A stretch of DNA of 64,000 nucleotides from Bombyx mori (taxonomy: Eukaryota > Arthropoda > Insecta > Lepidoptera > Bombycidae): positions 15,597,001-15,661,000 of the forward strand of contig NC_085119.1 in NCBI RefSeq assembly GCF_030269925.1, in the 5' to 3' direction. Position numbers and translations under genes: made by a program. The notes beneath the pieces are model-generated. The model worked only from the letters and a program-made list of their open reading frames with translations, made no database searches and was not told where the DNA came from. Each line of letters begins with the position of its first letter. Positions within the stretch are counted from its first letter, which is position 1. Positions 35,583 through 47,259 of the stretch are shown here, piece after piece.

Positions 35583-36462
35583 TCACCGAACTGCTGTAAA
35601 TATGTACATCAATTTGATATTGACAAGATCGAACATCGCATCATGATTAGTCTACAATATATTTCTGAACAACAAACGTCTAGCCATAACTCAACAAAAT
35701 GAACGGCTTTAATGAGATGAATCATTTAATTTATTACGATAATGAAATCTATTCCATTTGTGTTGTTTCCAGTAATTTCCCTTTCAATTTATTTAAACTC
35801 GAAACAAAGGGAGTCGATAGCGCGGTTGGCTCCGCTAACGGTTCCCGGTCGCGGGACAAAGAAGATGGATTAACGTGAAAACGTCCGAGTAATTGTGAAA
35901 AATGCGAAACGGCTCGCTACAATAAAGATCTCAGGCGGTCTCGAAGAATTTACACGGGAGGGAAGTTCGAATTTAAAAATAGAGTTTTTTTGAAGTTAAT
36001 TTTCTTTAGGCGCATGAGGGTAAAATTTTTACAGAACGTCACGCAGGTATGTAACGGAAGTGACGTCAAACTACTATTGAAATTAAATACTTGTCAAATG
36101 TCAGTAGTAGTAGTTGTTGTATTTTTCCAACTGGAAAGGCAAATGTATCATACCATACAGCCTAATATTTTATAATTTTTTTGTGAAAAATGTTAATAGG
36201 AATTGAAATGAAATGAAAAGAATTTGGAACATTAATCAAATAGCATGAAATTAAATTAGTCAATTCAATTGGCAAAATATTAGTCATTTACAATTTAGAA
36301 ATCTAAACATAATGTGACTGTCAACACTGAGGTTTGAGATTGACATTTGACAGACTTTTGGCGGGAACATAATATCTTCCTTTTTCCCTTCCTCTAAGTC
36401 TCGGAAATCTAAAGTTTTAGATTTGTATAACATTAAATATAAGCAAGACTTATAAATTAGTT
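35583..36462. other. Unique DNA, no gene seen
   Basis: A GC-richer patch at about 35,815-35,960 has no clear frame. Nothing else recognised. Confidence 0.4.
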
Positions 36463-36515
36463 CGCCAAAAAAGTTTCACTTCTGATATGTGTACTTTGTA
36501 CGCCCGCACTTTTTT
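36463..36515 (+). mobile_element. MITE family A right-end fragment
   Basis: AAGTTTCACTTCTGATATGT, then a hairpin-like GTGTACTTTGTACGC and a T run, as at the other family A right ends. I cannot find the matching left end within 400 bp. Confidence 0.45.
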
Positions 36516-36620
36516 TTGTTTTGTTGGGAATCAAGGATTCTTATATTGGACATCTACTTTAGTATGAACGCATGTAAGATTCCACTTGAATAAATTTTAG
36601 ATTTAAATTTAGATTTTTTG

Positions 36621-36660
36621 AATTTTTTATTGCTTAGATAGGTCGGCTATCCTGCAAAAA
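36621..36660 (-). mobile_element. Bm1 3' terminal scrap
   Basis: ATTTTTTATTGCTTAGATAGG followed by unrelated sequence: only the SINE tail end is present. Confidence 0.4.
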
Positions 36661-36778
36661 AAGGTATTGAATGATTTGAAGGAGTTTCAAGTTAGTGTGG
36701 CCCACGTGAGCGAACACTACTACACTAAACTTGCATAGGTCATGACGGGGCGTATGCAAGTTTTGTAGAATGTCACTT

Positions 36779-36978
36779 TATTTTATTGCTTAGGTGGGTG
36801 GACTACCTCACAGCCCATCTGGTGTTAAGAGGTTACTGGAGCCCATAGACATCCACAACGTAAATGCACCACCCACTTTGAGATATAAGTTCTAAGGTCT
36901 CAAGTATAGTTACAACGGCTGTCCCACCCTTAAAACCGAAACGCATTACTGCTTCACGGCAGAAACGAGCGGGGTAGA
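36779..36978 (-). mobile_element. Bm1 SINE 3' fragment
   Basis: Minus-strand copy from ATTGCTTAGGTGGG to CTTCACGGCAGAAACGAG, truncated before the usual internal boundary. The 102-codon minus frame at 36,946-37,254 begins outside it and is not recognised. Confidence 0.85.
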
Positions 36979-39662
36979 AACAAGTATTGTCTGCTTGCTG
37001 GATGTATATGTATATGTCGGATGCATTTCTTTGTGAAAAATATAATTTTTATAGATATCCACGTCATGAATGACCGGCCCTTTGATGAAACGAGATAAAA
37101 AGGGAACTTTGCGCGAATTTCGATACATAAAAAAATACAAACAGACAAAACCTAGATTTGGTCTATGCAGTATGCAGTTGGATTTAAATTGGTAAAATAG
37201 ATATAGAACAATATTATAGGAAATATATAAACATAACATGAAATGTAAAAACAAGTAACCTGCAAGCTACGCTTGACTTTTCATCAAAAAAATTCGATCA
37301 GTTCTTAATCAGAAAACTACAAGTATCAACATGCTTATCCTGATCGGCCAATACAGTGACAAAGAGAATTATTGCAAAACTGTGAACCAACTGAATGTAG
37401 CAAACATCATTAGTAATAATAGATAAAAAAAGTATAAAAAAGAATTTGTATTCAGTTCTATCGATGGTATACATATTTAGATGATTGTCACTACGAGTTT
37501 TTGATAGACTCAAACTATGGTCGTTATCAAAGTCAGAATCAGCTCAATCTTCAGGTTCTTTGATAGATTAAATTTCAAATCCATGTTTGATATTTAACAA
37601 AATCTCTTAGAAGTATTATCACAAATCCGATAACGTTATTTAATCCAGTTTTAACAGTTCTATTATATTTTTACATCATTTTGTCGGTTCGTTGTTATCT
37701 ACTGAGATAGCCTGCCAATTACAGTTATCAAGCGTGTAGATTCTGAAGTAAATTCTGATGACAATATTTGTGCATTTGCATCAGCCGCCAACATATTTTC
37801 TAAGCTACAACCGGTTACTGAATAATTAAATTCCATAAAATACAGTTCCAAATTCGGCAAACAAACAAAGCGGATATAGCACGGAGCCTACATGTCCACC
37901 TTCATCTGCAATAAAAGCCCACGACAAAGCCAAAGCCACTCGGGGATCTAGGTGACTAAACATTTCTGTGCCACATTTGATGCTAAATCTAGCCAAATTA
38001 TATCCCACAGGAATAAATTATGGGGTCGGGCTATTCGCTCTCAACGGCGCTGCTAAACTTTAATTAAGCTGCATTTCGACTAAAATGGGTTCTCCTTTCA
38101 GACATTTAGAACTCGGCGCAGTCAAATGATGCCAAAATTATATTGTACGTGAATCAAACGTGCAAGAATGTCGAGAATCCATTTGAAATGTCTTCATTTT
38201 TCCTCGTTAATGTATGGAAGAATTCTCGAGAAACCATTAGTGGTATTTACAGTTGCATGTTGCGCAATAAAAACCTTTTTAGCTACAATGTTGTTTGTGG
38301 TGTGTGTTTGTAAAGTTGCATTCGTTTTACAGTTCCCTTGTAAGCAGTAAATTGGATGTCGTTTGAAAGCAATAATTTTGTCACTGAAAACGTTATGTGC
38401 TCTCTCGTTTAGTCAGAAGTAATAAACGTGCTTGGGAGAATAAGAAAACGGTTCGGGTTCAGTAAATTCGCAAATAATACTCACTATTTATTACAAGATT
38501 TGTAAATTAAGACCGAGTCTCGTCCGGAATTTAAGTAAATAAAACAAATCGGTTGTCTGTAAGCTCAGTTTACTGACGTTAGTTGAACGTGACAACTTCA
38601 TAAGAAATACTGATGGAAGGGTTTCATTTTTCAAAATAAAATTTTAATTTTGTTTGTTTGATAGATATTTTGTATGGATATAGAGAAGGGGGTAAATGGA
38701 AATCACTATTGATTCAATTGATCAAGTTACATTTATTTGTACGCAGAAATACAATTATGTAAATTTTTTTTTTTACAATGTTCGTCGTTTTTTTACAAGT
38801 ATGAATGTGCTTTGAATTGTATTATTGTATAGCAGCTGTCCACGCGGATGCATCGCTCACTCAAGTAGGAAAGAGACAGATGTCGAACGCTGCCGAACGC
38901 GGAGGCCGACTGTGCCTCTTTGTCGCTCGTTGCGCGCTCTCGCTTGCACTTCAAGCCTCAAATGGAACGCCTCAATGAGTCATGTTTTTTCGTGCGTGCA
39001 GCCGGCTCCACCGAATTATAAGACGTTGTCACGTGAAAAACTTGATTGAATGAAGAAAAAAAAGAAGAGATAAACTAGTTCGATAAAACTTTGATCGACC
39101 ATATTTCTTGTAACAAACAGACTGATCGCGACACGCCCCCCCTATTTGTCAGTAACATATTAAGGAAAATCTTCATCTTCGCCACTCAGCCCCGAGTAAA
39201 CATCAAGCCAGCGCCATCAAAACTGATATTACGACGATAATAAAATATTATTTTCATGGAAGGATCACAAGAGACACTCGAAACCGCCGTCTGTTCTTGG
39301 CCTAGGAGCCCTCCGGAATTTAAGCTACATACTTACAAAGTTTCGAGAGATATCATTTTCATCTAAAACAGCTCTTGTTGCGAGGGATTAAAGCCGTCGT
39401 CAATGGTACAGTGATTGTAGTGGAAACTGCACATTTGGCAGGCGCCCAGCAGAGATTCTGTACGTAGTGGGAACAAATCATTGAGAGAAAACAGATTCGC
39501 GCCACTATTGCAGCGTACACAGAATAAATCGTGTCTACTGTTGTTGTTTGTTCATTTTTTATTTTATTTTGTTCGCTATTTCTCATGTTATCAAATCACT
39601 TTCGGTAGTTAGCATGCGGATGCTGTCTCATTAAAATTGTTTATATAATCAGAAATAATGAA
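36979..39662. other. Unique DNA, GC-rich patch, no gene recognised
   Basis: The patch at about 38,826-39,050 is the clearest CpG-rich stretch in the window and holds a 74-codon frame with no domain I recognise. A 5' exon or promoter of an unseen gene is possible but not supported by anything else. Nothing else stands out. Confidence 0.35.
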
Positions 39663-39820
39663 AGTCGTCGTGGCCCAAAAGATGAGACGCTCGGTGCATT
39701 CATATCAAACGATGTAACGGTGCTCGAACTCCGCAGACAGGTACCAAATTTTCTGGTAAAATACCTACTTAGCAAATGTTCATGATTGACTTCCACAGTG
39801 ATGGAATAACATTGTATATA
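39663..39820 (+). mobile_element. Bm1 SINE, 5' head only
   Basis: Has the tRNA-like head (GTCGTCGTGGCCCAAAAGAT, box B-like GTGCTCGAACTCC) and the first part of the body, ending at GGAATAACATTGTA. The 3' half is missing, the reverse of the common short form. This could be a deletion after insertion. Confidence 0.8.
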
Positions 39821-40164
39821 ATATAAATCTACATCTTACGCTATATAAATTTATATAATTCTTACGTTACGGACGGTTAGGGTACCCCTCCGTATCGTCC
39901 CATAAGGAACTTCGTTCCAAAAATCCTATTACAGTTAACGTGTGAAAAGTTAACGATCGGTTAAGTAATTGATTTACTTTTAACATTAAATCTAACAAAC
40001 CAACTAGCAGCAAAGCCCTTGAACCAATTAGAAAGCTTCATTTCATAGAACCGTGTTCTCGTTGTCGATCCAATATTCGATCCAATTCACGACATTTATA
40101 CATATTTCTGCCGCAAATCAGTCATTTGTTTTTGATAATAGGGCTTATATGCAAATAAAATACT
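39821..40164. other. Unclassified sequence after the Bm1 head
   Basis: Contains GGACGGTTAGGGTACCCCTC and AAGGAACTTCGTTCC, which look repeat-like, but I cannot assign a family. Confidence 0.3.
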
Positions 40165-40554
40165 TTTTTATTGCTTTTTAATAGTTACTGAAGCCCATAC
40201 ACATCAAATGCCTTGAGACATAAGTGTTCTAAGTCTCCGTTTTTACAGCACAACGGCTGCTCCTTCCTTCAAACGCATTACTGATTCACGGCAGAAATAG
40301 GCAGATTGGTGGTAACTACCTGTGCGGGCCCACAACACGCTTTAGCACCAATAATTACGCAAATCAAAATTTTTGTGGGCTAAATTTAAATTATACAATG
40401 TTGTTTCTTCATCCTCGTTCGTGGACATTTGTTAAGTACCTACGTATTTCTGTAAAAAAATTGGTAACTGCCTACGGTATTCGAACACTGGCATAGTCGA
40501 TTCGCTCGATACGTATGCAGCAGACGTCTTGTTTTTTAGGCCACGACGACTTCA
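40165..40554 (-). mobile_element. Bm1 SINE, full length, old
   Basis: Recognisable from the tail (TATTGCTTTTTAATAGTTAC) through the middle to the head (TTTTTAGGCCACGACGACTT). Many substitutions and small deletions mark it as one of the oldest Bm1 copies here. Confidence 0.8.
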
Positions 40555-41737
40555 AGCCTTAATAGCCGTTTAACTCGACTTACGATTTCGTAATAGCATC
40601 GAATCTAAAAACATTTTCCAGCATACGAAAACAGCCACGCAAGCATGACGCTGTACAAAAAGCTATCAGAACTAATTGTGTGCCAGCGAAAAGAAAATTC
40701 CGATGGAAAGCGGAGATTACCCTCGATAACGGACCATTATCGTAACTTTGAGTGTTCGAGAAATGTGGTGCATACGCCTACACATTTAACAAGTTCTTAA
40801 CGAGGTATTCTTTGTCGGATTACAAAGTTTTTGATTCTGATTTGCAAGGATTTAACTCGCGATACTTATTAAACGGTAGTATATTCAGTTTCTGAACATC
40901 AAAATGGCAGCGAGTGGCGTCCATCATGACACTAATTCCTTTTCAAATCCAGCTGCCAAGAATTACTGCTCATATTAAGTCTTTAATTTGTCATATAAAG
41001 GTACAATAAATATCTCAAAACAATAAATTAAGTCCACGCTCAATTATCACAACGCAAAACTTGCAGTAAGCTTGAGTTTTTTGCCGATTCTTGTCATTCA
41101 TAAAACTGCATCCCGAATCAGTGGTAGAGATTTTGAAGCGCCCTTAGCCTCATAGGTTAAGCCTGAAGCAGGTATCAAATTTAATAAAAAATTGTGTGTG
41201 CATAAATGTATTCGAGAAAGTCTTGCCCGATAGATGTCTAATATTCTATAACAAGCCTTTTTTTATTCGTAATCCACTAGTAATCATATTCGAAGCTTGG
41301 CTAGCTGGACTAGTTGAAATGGTTTGTCTATTTTACACCACGATGTAATAATGCATATCCGTTTGAAGATGTAGAATTCTCTTCGAGTTTTAAGAGCCGT
41401 AGATATAATTATAACTTTTTTTACGGTTTAATCGTTGCGTTTTTATTGTCACGGACGACGGTGATTTCAAAAACTGTAAAGTATGCGAAACTTCGGAAAT
41501 AAAATATTGAAAATAAAAACGTGAAATTATAGCCAGCTTAGCTAAAATTAATTTAATATCATAATTCAATTGAAACTGACCTCATGCCAAACTAGGCTAT
41601 CGTAATATCCACTTTTATAATTGTCAATGAGCTCCAATGGTCTCGTAAATAGACGCAGAGCCTATTTATTCGTCAATAGAAAATGAAAATGGAAATAACA
41701 AATTTCACAATTTTAATTTTCCTTCCTACATAGGAAG
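40555..41737. other. Unique DNA, no gene seen
   Basis: Short frames only. Confidence 0.4.
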
Positions 41738-41860
41738 TATTTTTTATTTTTATTGCTCTTATAGGCAGACGAGCATGCGGCCCACCTGATGGTGAGTGGT
41801 TACCGTCGCTCATGGACTTCAGCAATGCCAGGGGCAGAGCCAAGCCGCTGCCTACCTACC
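41738..41860 (-). mobile_element. Family L non-LTR 3' end
   Basis: Minus-strand terminal fragment from ATTGCTCTTATAGGCAGACG to CAAGCCGCTGCCTACC. Confidence 0.82.
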
Positions 41861-41994
41861 TTTGATTAATAAAAATTATTTCACTTAAATTAATTTACAT
41901 TAAATGTTATGTACACACTAGTCTGTTACTTAAAATATGACCAGAAAATTATTATTAAATGAAAGACATAGTCGTTCACAATAGATCTTATCAG

Positions 41995-42345
41995 AAAGCT
42001 GACGGCCACGGAAGAGCCAACGAAAATTCTATGCTCGGAGTTTCCCTGCGAGTTCAAATACATAGCCCAAAAGATTGTGAGGTTGAAGATGCAGTGGGCA
42101 AGGCACATCACTAGCTACATCGTAGAGCAGATGGCCGCTGGGACCGAGAGGTTCTTGAGGGGCGACCGCGTACCGGAAGACGTGTCTACACACGTCTTGG
42201 CCTACGCCACAAGGTAAACCGACGACCTGTTGCTGGTCACGAAAATTCGCTGGATGCAGGATCCGTAGAACCGTTCATTGTAATGAGGCTCGAGGGAGAT
42301 CTATGTCCAGAAGTGGACGTCTGCCGGCTGATAGAAGAAGAATAT
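41995..42345 (+). pseudogene. Decayed RTE-like C-terminal region
   Basis: In one frame the sequence reads AQKIVRLKMQWARHI and then, after frame changes, pieces resembling Asp-Gly-Arg-Trp, Arg-Thr-Gly-Arg and a terminal YVQKW-type motif near 42,300. This order (a Lys-x-x-Trp-Ala-x-His-Ile block, a basic Gly-Arg block and a terminal Gln-Lys-Trp) is that of RTE-like non-LTR proteins. At least two frameshifts and stops separate them. A short frame at 42,283-42,468 overlaps the end and is not a gene. Confidence 0.55.
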
Positions 42346-42536
42346 GAAGAAGCGGAATTAAATGAAAATACTATTAAGTCCCATGTAAACGCGCTTATTA
42401 CAAATACTAAAACTAGTATTAAGGCTTATTCTTTTCTTTTTATGAAATTAAATCGTAAAAGTTATTAAAGTATAATTATGTCTCCGACTCGCGAAAATTT
42501 AAGAAAATGATCTGAAATTTAATCATCACTTCTAAT

Positions 42537-42768
42537 CTGGTCATAGGACGTCTCGTGAGTCCGCACGTGTAGGTACACTGCCTATTTTTACCGTGAAGCA
42601 GTTTGCGGCAGTAATGCGTTTTGGTTTGAAAGGTTGCATGTAGCTGTTAAAAAAAGCTGAGACTTTAGATCATATGTCTCAAGATGGATGGCGGTATTCA
42701 CGCTGTTGTTGTCCATGAGCTCCGCTAACCACACTACTTGTCCACTCATCTAGATCATAAAAAACCTG
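42537..42768 (+). mobile_element. Bm1 SINE, short form, diverged
   Basis: Starts CTGGTCATAGGACGTCTC, at the same internal boundary as other short copies, and ends CTAGATCATAAAAAA. An insertion of AGTTTGCGGC splits the GCAGTAATGCG stretch. Confidence 0.75.
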
Positions 42769-42831
42769 ATAAGTGCCATAGGTGAAACTATTTAAAGATT
42801 TAAGGCACCATCTTTTAATAGCATCTTTTTT

Positions 42832-43026
42832 TGCCTACCTATGCTAGTAGCCTCGAGGGTACACCTAACGTGTAGGCGAGCTCACGGGGCTCAGCCTAGT
42901 GAATTTGTTAACACTAGCCCTAGCAAGAGTAGAGCTTCGCTAAATCTACCACCGGATCGGAATCGCAACCAACTGAGAAAACCCGGCGATAAGCTCAGTG
43001 GGCTGTGTCTATGGGCAACATCTTCG
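42832..43026 (-). mobile_element. Non-LTR 3' region (family B)
   Basis: Minus-strand copy, 3' end read as TTTTTTTGCCTACCTATGCT. It contains the CTGAG/CTCAG motif, here AACTGAGAAAACCCGGCGAT then AAGCTCAGTGGG. Confidence 0.75.
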
Positions 43027-43867
43027 ACCGGTATTTATAAAAACAGAGACAAGTTGAATTACTTATGAATTACTTACGTTTTGCAATTCACTTTAATTTC
43101 ATTTAAAATAACAAGTCTCACTAATAATTTTTCACCGTTAAAAAAACCATGTATTTTTTATATTACAAATCTCGTTTGTTCTGAGAACTTTCCAGAGATA
43201 TTATATAGGTATAGTGACACGACATTACACCCGGTGCTTTGTGTTGGCATCATTGTGTTCATCAAAATTTCCCTAAAAATATACTATATAGTTTGTAGTT
43301 TCATGATTAAAACTCATCGATGGCTAGTCATAGTTAACATGAACCTTAAAATTACAGTCGTTGCACCCTATTCGGAACGGCTACTGTCTTTATGCTACAC
43401 TTGATAGCGTTCGCCTCATCATCTGTCTCTATCTATAGACATTCTGACGTGTTCTCGTGACCCTAATTACTGTATCTTAAGGCTCGAGCTCAATTCCTGA
43501 TATTAATATCTAATAGAAGGTTGAATAAAAATGATAGTATTTAATTTATTTAGGTACCTGTTTGTTTTCTTTTATTAAACTTGTAGTATTCCAACATAAA
43601 TATCACGTTACTAAAATTTAGATACGCTTACTTTTTCATACCCACACTTTTCTCATTTACGTATTTTGTGTTGAGCTAAAGTTATGCTTAGCATATTTCT
43701 TAAAATATTTATTGTTAGTAGCAGCTTAATTTAACTTTTCTATTATGTCCGGATACCCACTGAAGGTGGAATACGTAGCTTCAATAATTTTTTTTTAAAG
43801 TAGTCTTACCGCAACTCGAAACTTCACATGAATAGAGTTTGAAATAAGAAACCGATATTATTTAAAT
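43027..43867. other. AT-rich DNA, no gene recognised
   Basis: A 107-codon frame at 43,081-43,404 has no domain and an AT-rich composition like its surroundings. Confidence 0.35.
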
Positions 43868-43912
43868 CTATATACATATATAAAAATGAATTGCTGTTCG
43901 TTTGTCTGTCTT
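43868..43912 (+). mobile_element. Helitron H1 5' end fragment
   Basis: TCTATATACATATATAAAAA followed by TGAATTGCTGTTCGTTTGTC matches H1 5' ends, then homology stops. The 3' end is absent. Confidence 0.65.
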
Positions 43913-43993
43913 GACACATCCAATTAAAAATACCTGCCACAATACGACAGTCTGAGCATAAATTCAGTAATACGGGAAACCGTAACAGGAAAC

Positions 43994-44237
43994 TTACTGG
44001 TGGTAGGACCTCTTGTGAGTCCGCGCGGGTAGGTACCACCGCTCTGCCTATTTCTGCCGTGAAGCAGTAATACGTTTCGATCTGAAGGGTAGGACAGCCG
44101 TTGTAACTATACTGAGATCTTAGAACTTATATCTCAAGGTGGGTGGCGCATTTACGCTGTAGGATGTCTATGGGCTTCAGTAATCACATAACCCAGGTGA
44201 GTTGTGAGCTCGTCCATCCATCTAAGCAATAAAAAAA
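43994..44237 (+). mobile_element. Bm1 SINE, short form
   Basis: Starts TTACTGGTGGTAGGACC at the shared internal boundary, ends CATCTAAGCAATAAAAAAA. Confidence 0.9.
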
Positions 44238-44519
44238 TAGATTGTTCATTATTAGACAACAGATGCTTGAAATTTGTTCAAGTTACGTCTCTGCTCTTTA
44301 AAGCAAAACGTAAGATTATTTAGGTTTGAAAAGCTAATTCTCCAGAAAATGCAATTTAAATGGAACCAGTGTTCGAGTTCTTGTAACAGCGCCACGGCGG
44401 CTCCCGTCTCCGGCATCACGTGCCCGCATTTTATTGTTCCTTTGAAAGTGCTCGTGAAAATATTCGGAGAAAACAAAACCGTTACAATTCTTAGAACTGA
44501 TTGAGTTGTTCTTAGGGGG
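44238..44519. other. Overlapping antisense frames, no gene recognised
   Basis: Frames of 76 (plus) and 74 (minus) codons overlap. The plus frame has several Cys (QCSSSCNSATAAPVSGITC) but no known pattern. Confidence 0.3.
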
Positions 44520-44570
44520 GTTTTTTTATTGCTTCAATTGGTGGACGAGCTCACAGCCCACCTGGCGTTT
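44520..44570 (-). mobile_element. Bm1 3' fragment fused to a LINE end
   Basis: TTATTGCTTCAATTGGTGG to CCCACCTGGCGTTT, then homology switches directly to family L on the plus strand. Confidence 0.7.
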
Positions 44571-44692
44571 TCGGTAAGCAGCGGCTAGGCTCTGCTTCTG
44601 GCATTGCTGAAGTCCATGGGCGACGGTAACCACTCACTATCAGTATATTAGTGTGCCGTATGCGCGTCTACCTACAAAGGCGATAAAAAAAC
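44571..44692 (+). mobile_element. Family L non-LTR 3' end
   Basis: Plus-strand terminal fragment from GGTAAGCAGCGGCTAGGCTC to CTACAAAGGCGATAAAAAAA. Diverged. Confidence 0.72.
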
Positions 44693-44769
44693 ATCTCACG
44701 TTATTACTGAAGTTTTTAATTTCGACTTTTTTATCGGCAGTCTTTCGTGATAATGAAAACTGTGAAACG

Positions 44770-45311
44770 ATGTCAGAGGCACAGCGAAGTCGCTTACTAC
44801 CTCTGTGTACTCTCTCCAAGCTTCGTTTGAAGAATAATTTGTAAAAGCGCCCAGGGAAATTAATTCTAAAGCAGAGCAATATGTGGCAAAAGCGAGCTCA
44901 CGATTCCAATGCGCCTCAGCACTATATGCGCGCGGAGGAGTTTCGAGTTCTTTGGACATATCGCCAGAAAGAGGGTGATAATTTGGAAAAGACGCTGGTA
45001 ACAGGCAAGGTATGCGGAAAAAGGCACAGAGGCAGAAGTCCAATGCGCTGGTCGGACTAGATACGCTCTCAATACTTCAGTCCACGTTGCTATCCACACA
45101 GCCAAGGATAGGCAGGAATGGCGCAGGATAATCCAGGAGAAAGTTGTTAGAGGAAGCCACGACCCTCAACATTGAAGATTATCGACGCAAGGAGGAGGAT
45201 GTGGCAAAAAGATATTTCTGGTAACGCACTCGGGATTAAAACAGTGGATCTATGTAGTATGGATGGTCTCTACTCCAGTGGCAGACAGTGGTATGGTATA
45301 AAATGGAGATA
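44770..45311 (-). mobile_element. Family L copy interrupted by another retroelement
   Basis: The minus-strand family L sequence runs 44,770-44,891 (CTCCAAGCTTCGTTTGAAGA) and resumes at 45,199 through to about 45,311 (TCTACTCCAGTGGCAGACAG). The segment between, 44,892-45,198, is foreign. ATGTGGCAAAA is present on both sides of it. Confidence 0.75.
44892..45198 (+). pseudogene. Nested 5'-truncated non-LTR C-terminus
   Basis: Plus-strand frames encode a Gly-His-Ile-Ala-Arg-like start, then KRHRGRSPMRWSD followed by a stop, then in another frame IHTAKDRQEWRRIIQEKVV and a His-Asp-Pro-Gln-His end. Related in pattern to the relic at 35,140. It inserted into a family L copy, leaving an 11-bp target duplication. 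Confidence 0.7.
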
Positions 45312-46191
45312 ATTAAAACAAGACTCGTTTTCAACAAATATCAATGCGAATTTTAAAATAGCTTAGAACACTATCACAAGAAATTCAGCTAGAATAAAAT
45401 TCAACGTTAGAATCGATAGTTGTTTTTTTTTCCTTCCAAAGCTGATGGTCTAGAGAGACCATATCAACGTCATCGGACTAGGGATATTTATAATACAGTC
45501 TCCATGTATTTTCAAATTGGGAATTGAAGAGCTACAAAACTTCTTAATTTTCTTCAAAATGACGACATACATTTCTCTAACACGGGTCAATGATATAGTT
45601 CTTTCTGTCTATTAGTGCCACAAAGATCTGCTTTAATTTCAATGGTGGGACAGCCGTTAAGCGTTATTAAAATTTCGACCCTGTGACTTGCAACAGAAAA
45701 CAGCATTTACGATGAATTTCGACAGCTGCTAAAGTAGCCAGTGAGTTCGACAATCATCACAGCCAGTTAGAAATTAAAAAAAAAAAAAACAGTCCTTCTG
45801 TCAAAATACCTAGAGTTCAATTTAAGTTAACGTTCCCAATAAAAAAACTACTTAATAATTAAAACCAAATTTCGATCGTTCAAAGTTTAAATAAACAGAA
45901 CGAACCGTGTGAATTGAACAACGCCATATGGACGATACGTGAAAATTAAAACCGTGTGCTTGCTAACGCGCGGTTCACATGCGAACGCCGGATACGAATG
46001 GAGCGGATAATAACTTTATATGTTAAATTTTTAACTAAACTTCAAATTACTTATGCAGTTCACAGGGTACTAATGTTACCGGCGTTACGCGATTATCCCA
46101 AAAGGAGGGTTCTATTATCAATATAATATTCATCGTGTCTACCATTTTGCGACTCTTAGACTTAAATAAATTACTTTAACGATTTAATCTA
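45312..46191. other. Unique DNA, no gene seen
   Basis: A string resembling Bm1 (GGTGGGACAGCCGTTAAGC at about 45,645) is too short to annotate. Nothing else recognised. Confidence 0.4.
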
Positions 46192-46258
46192 ACGGTAGGC
46201 AGCGGCTTGGCCCTGCCCTGACATTGCTGACGTCCATGGGCGACGGTGACCACTCACG
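46192..46258 (+). mobile_element. Family L 3' scrap
   Basis: GGTAGGCAGCGGCTTGGCCC to GACCACTCACGAAG, a short internal part of the family L 3' end without tail. Confidence 0.65.
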
Positions 46259-47190
46259 AAGAACAAAACTCACAAGTAAAATTGAAATTAAAATACTAAT
46301 AAATGAAAATTGATTTTACTTACATAGACCTTGTTGAGACCTTGTACGGTTAGTCCATCTCTTTTTCTTTATGATGCTGTCAAACTCCCTTGGTGTATTT
46401 TAACATAAAAGTAGCTTATACGAAATCACAGAAAAGGGTTACCCTTCGCCCTGTTATTAATAATACTTTCTGATGCTCTTACAAATTGCTTGAGCTTATC
46501 CCGCCATCCTGTAAATAAGCAATCATCGCATTCAACATCAAATTAACAAACTGGACAAAGACACTGAGTAAATTACAAACTAAATTTTTTATCAAAAAGC
46601 AATTAACTCGAACTGCCAATAAAAATAAATTGATGTTTACCAGCTACCCCTGCCACCTACCCTTAAATAGTATTATTTACGACATCGTTAACTTGTTAAA
46701 ATAACTGTAAATTACAAGATTATGATCTTTATAACTGCGCTGTGTAACTTTTAGGCTGTTTAATTAATATGAAACAGATGTTTGTGTAGGACATTTGAAG
46801 GTTGTTGACTTCAAGGTTACAATATAGAAACTGAAATATTGGCGAACATGAAAATTCAAAGACAATCTTGACAATTTAATTTATTCCTGCATTTGTCCAG
46901 AAAAAATCTAATTAAAACATTTGTAAAACAGTTTCGAAACTTTTTCTCGGACGTCAATCTCACTTCGTCTTTTCTTTTCTTTCTCTTTTGGAATATACTA
47001 TTCTATGAAAGTTCTAAATCGTACAAAAATCCTATTGAATTTATTGGTGAGACCTAATTATTTGGCCGCAATCTTTTACATATTTGATACCTATTGTTGG
47101 GCTGATATTCGTAAATCGACAATAAGCCCCTCGATTTTTCCAACAACCGTATATAACCTTGTCGTGCTAAGGTATTTCTCCGGTACCTCG

Positions 47191-47191
<1 letters not shown>
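46259..47191. other. AT-rich DNA, no gene seen
   Basis: The 87-codon frame at 47,005-47,268 ends in a Phe run from poly(T) and is not a gene. Confidence 0.4.

Positions 47192-47259
<68 letters not shown>

Noticed and set aside
43081..43404. 107-codon frame in AT-rich DNA
   Set aside because: No domain, and the composition matches non-coding surroundings.
44274..44504. 76-codon frame with several cysteines
   Set aside because: No known cysteine spacing, and an equally long frame overlaps on the other strand.
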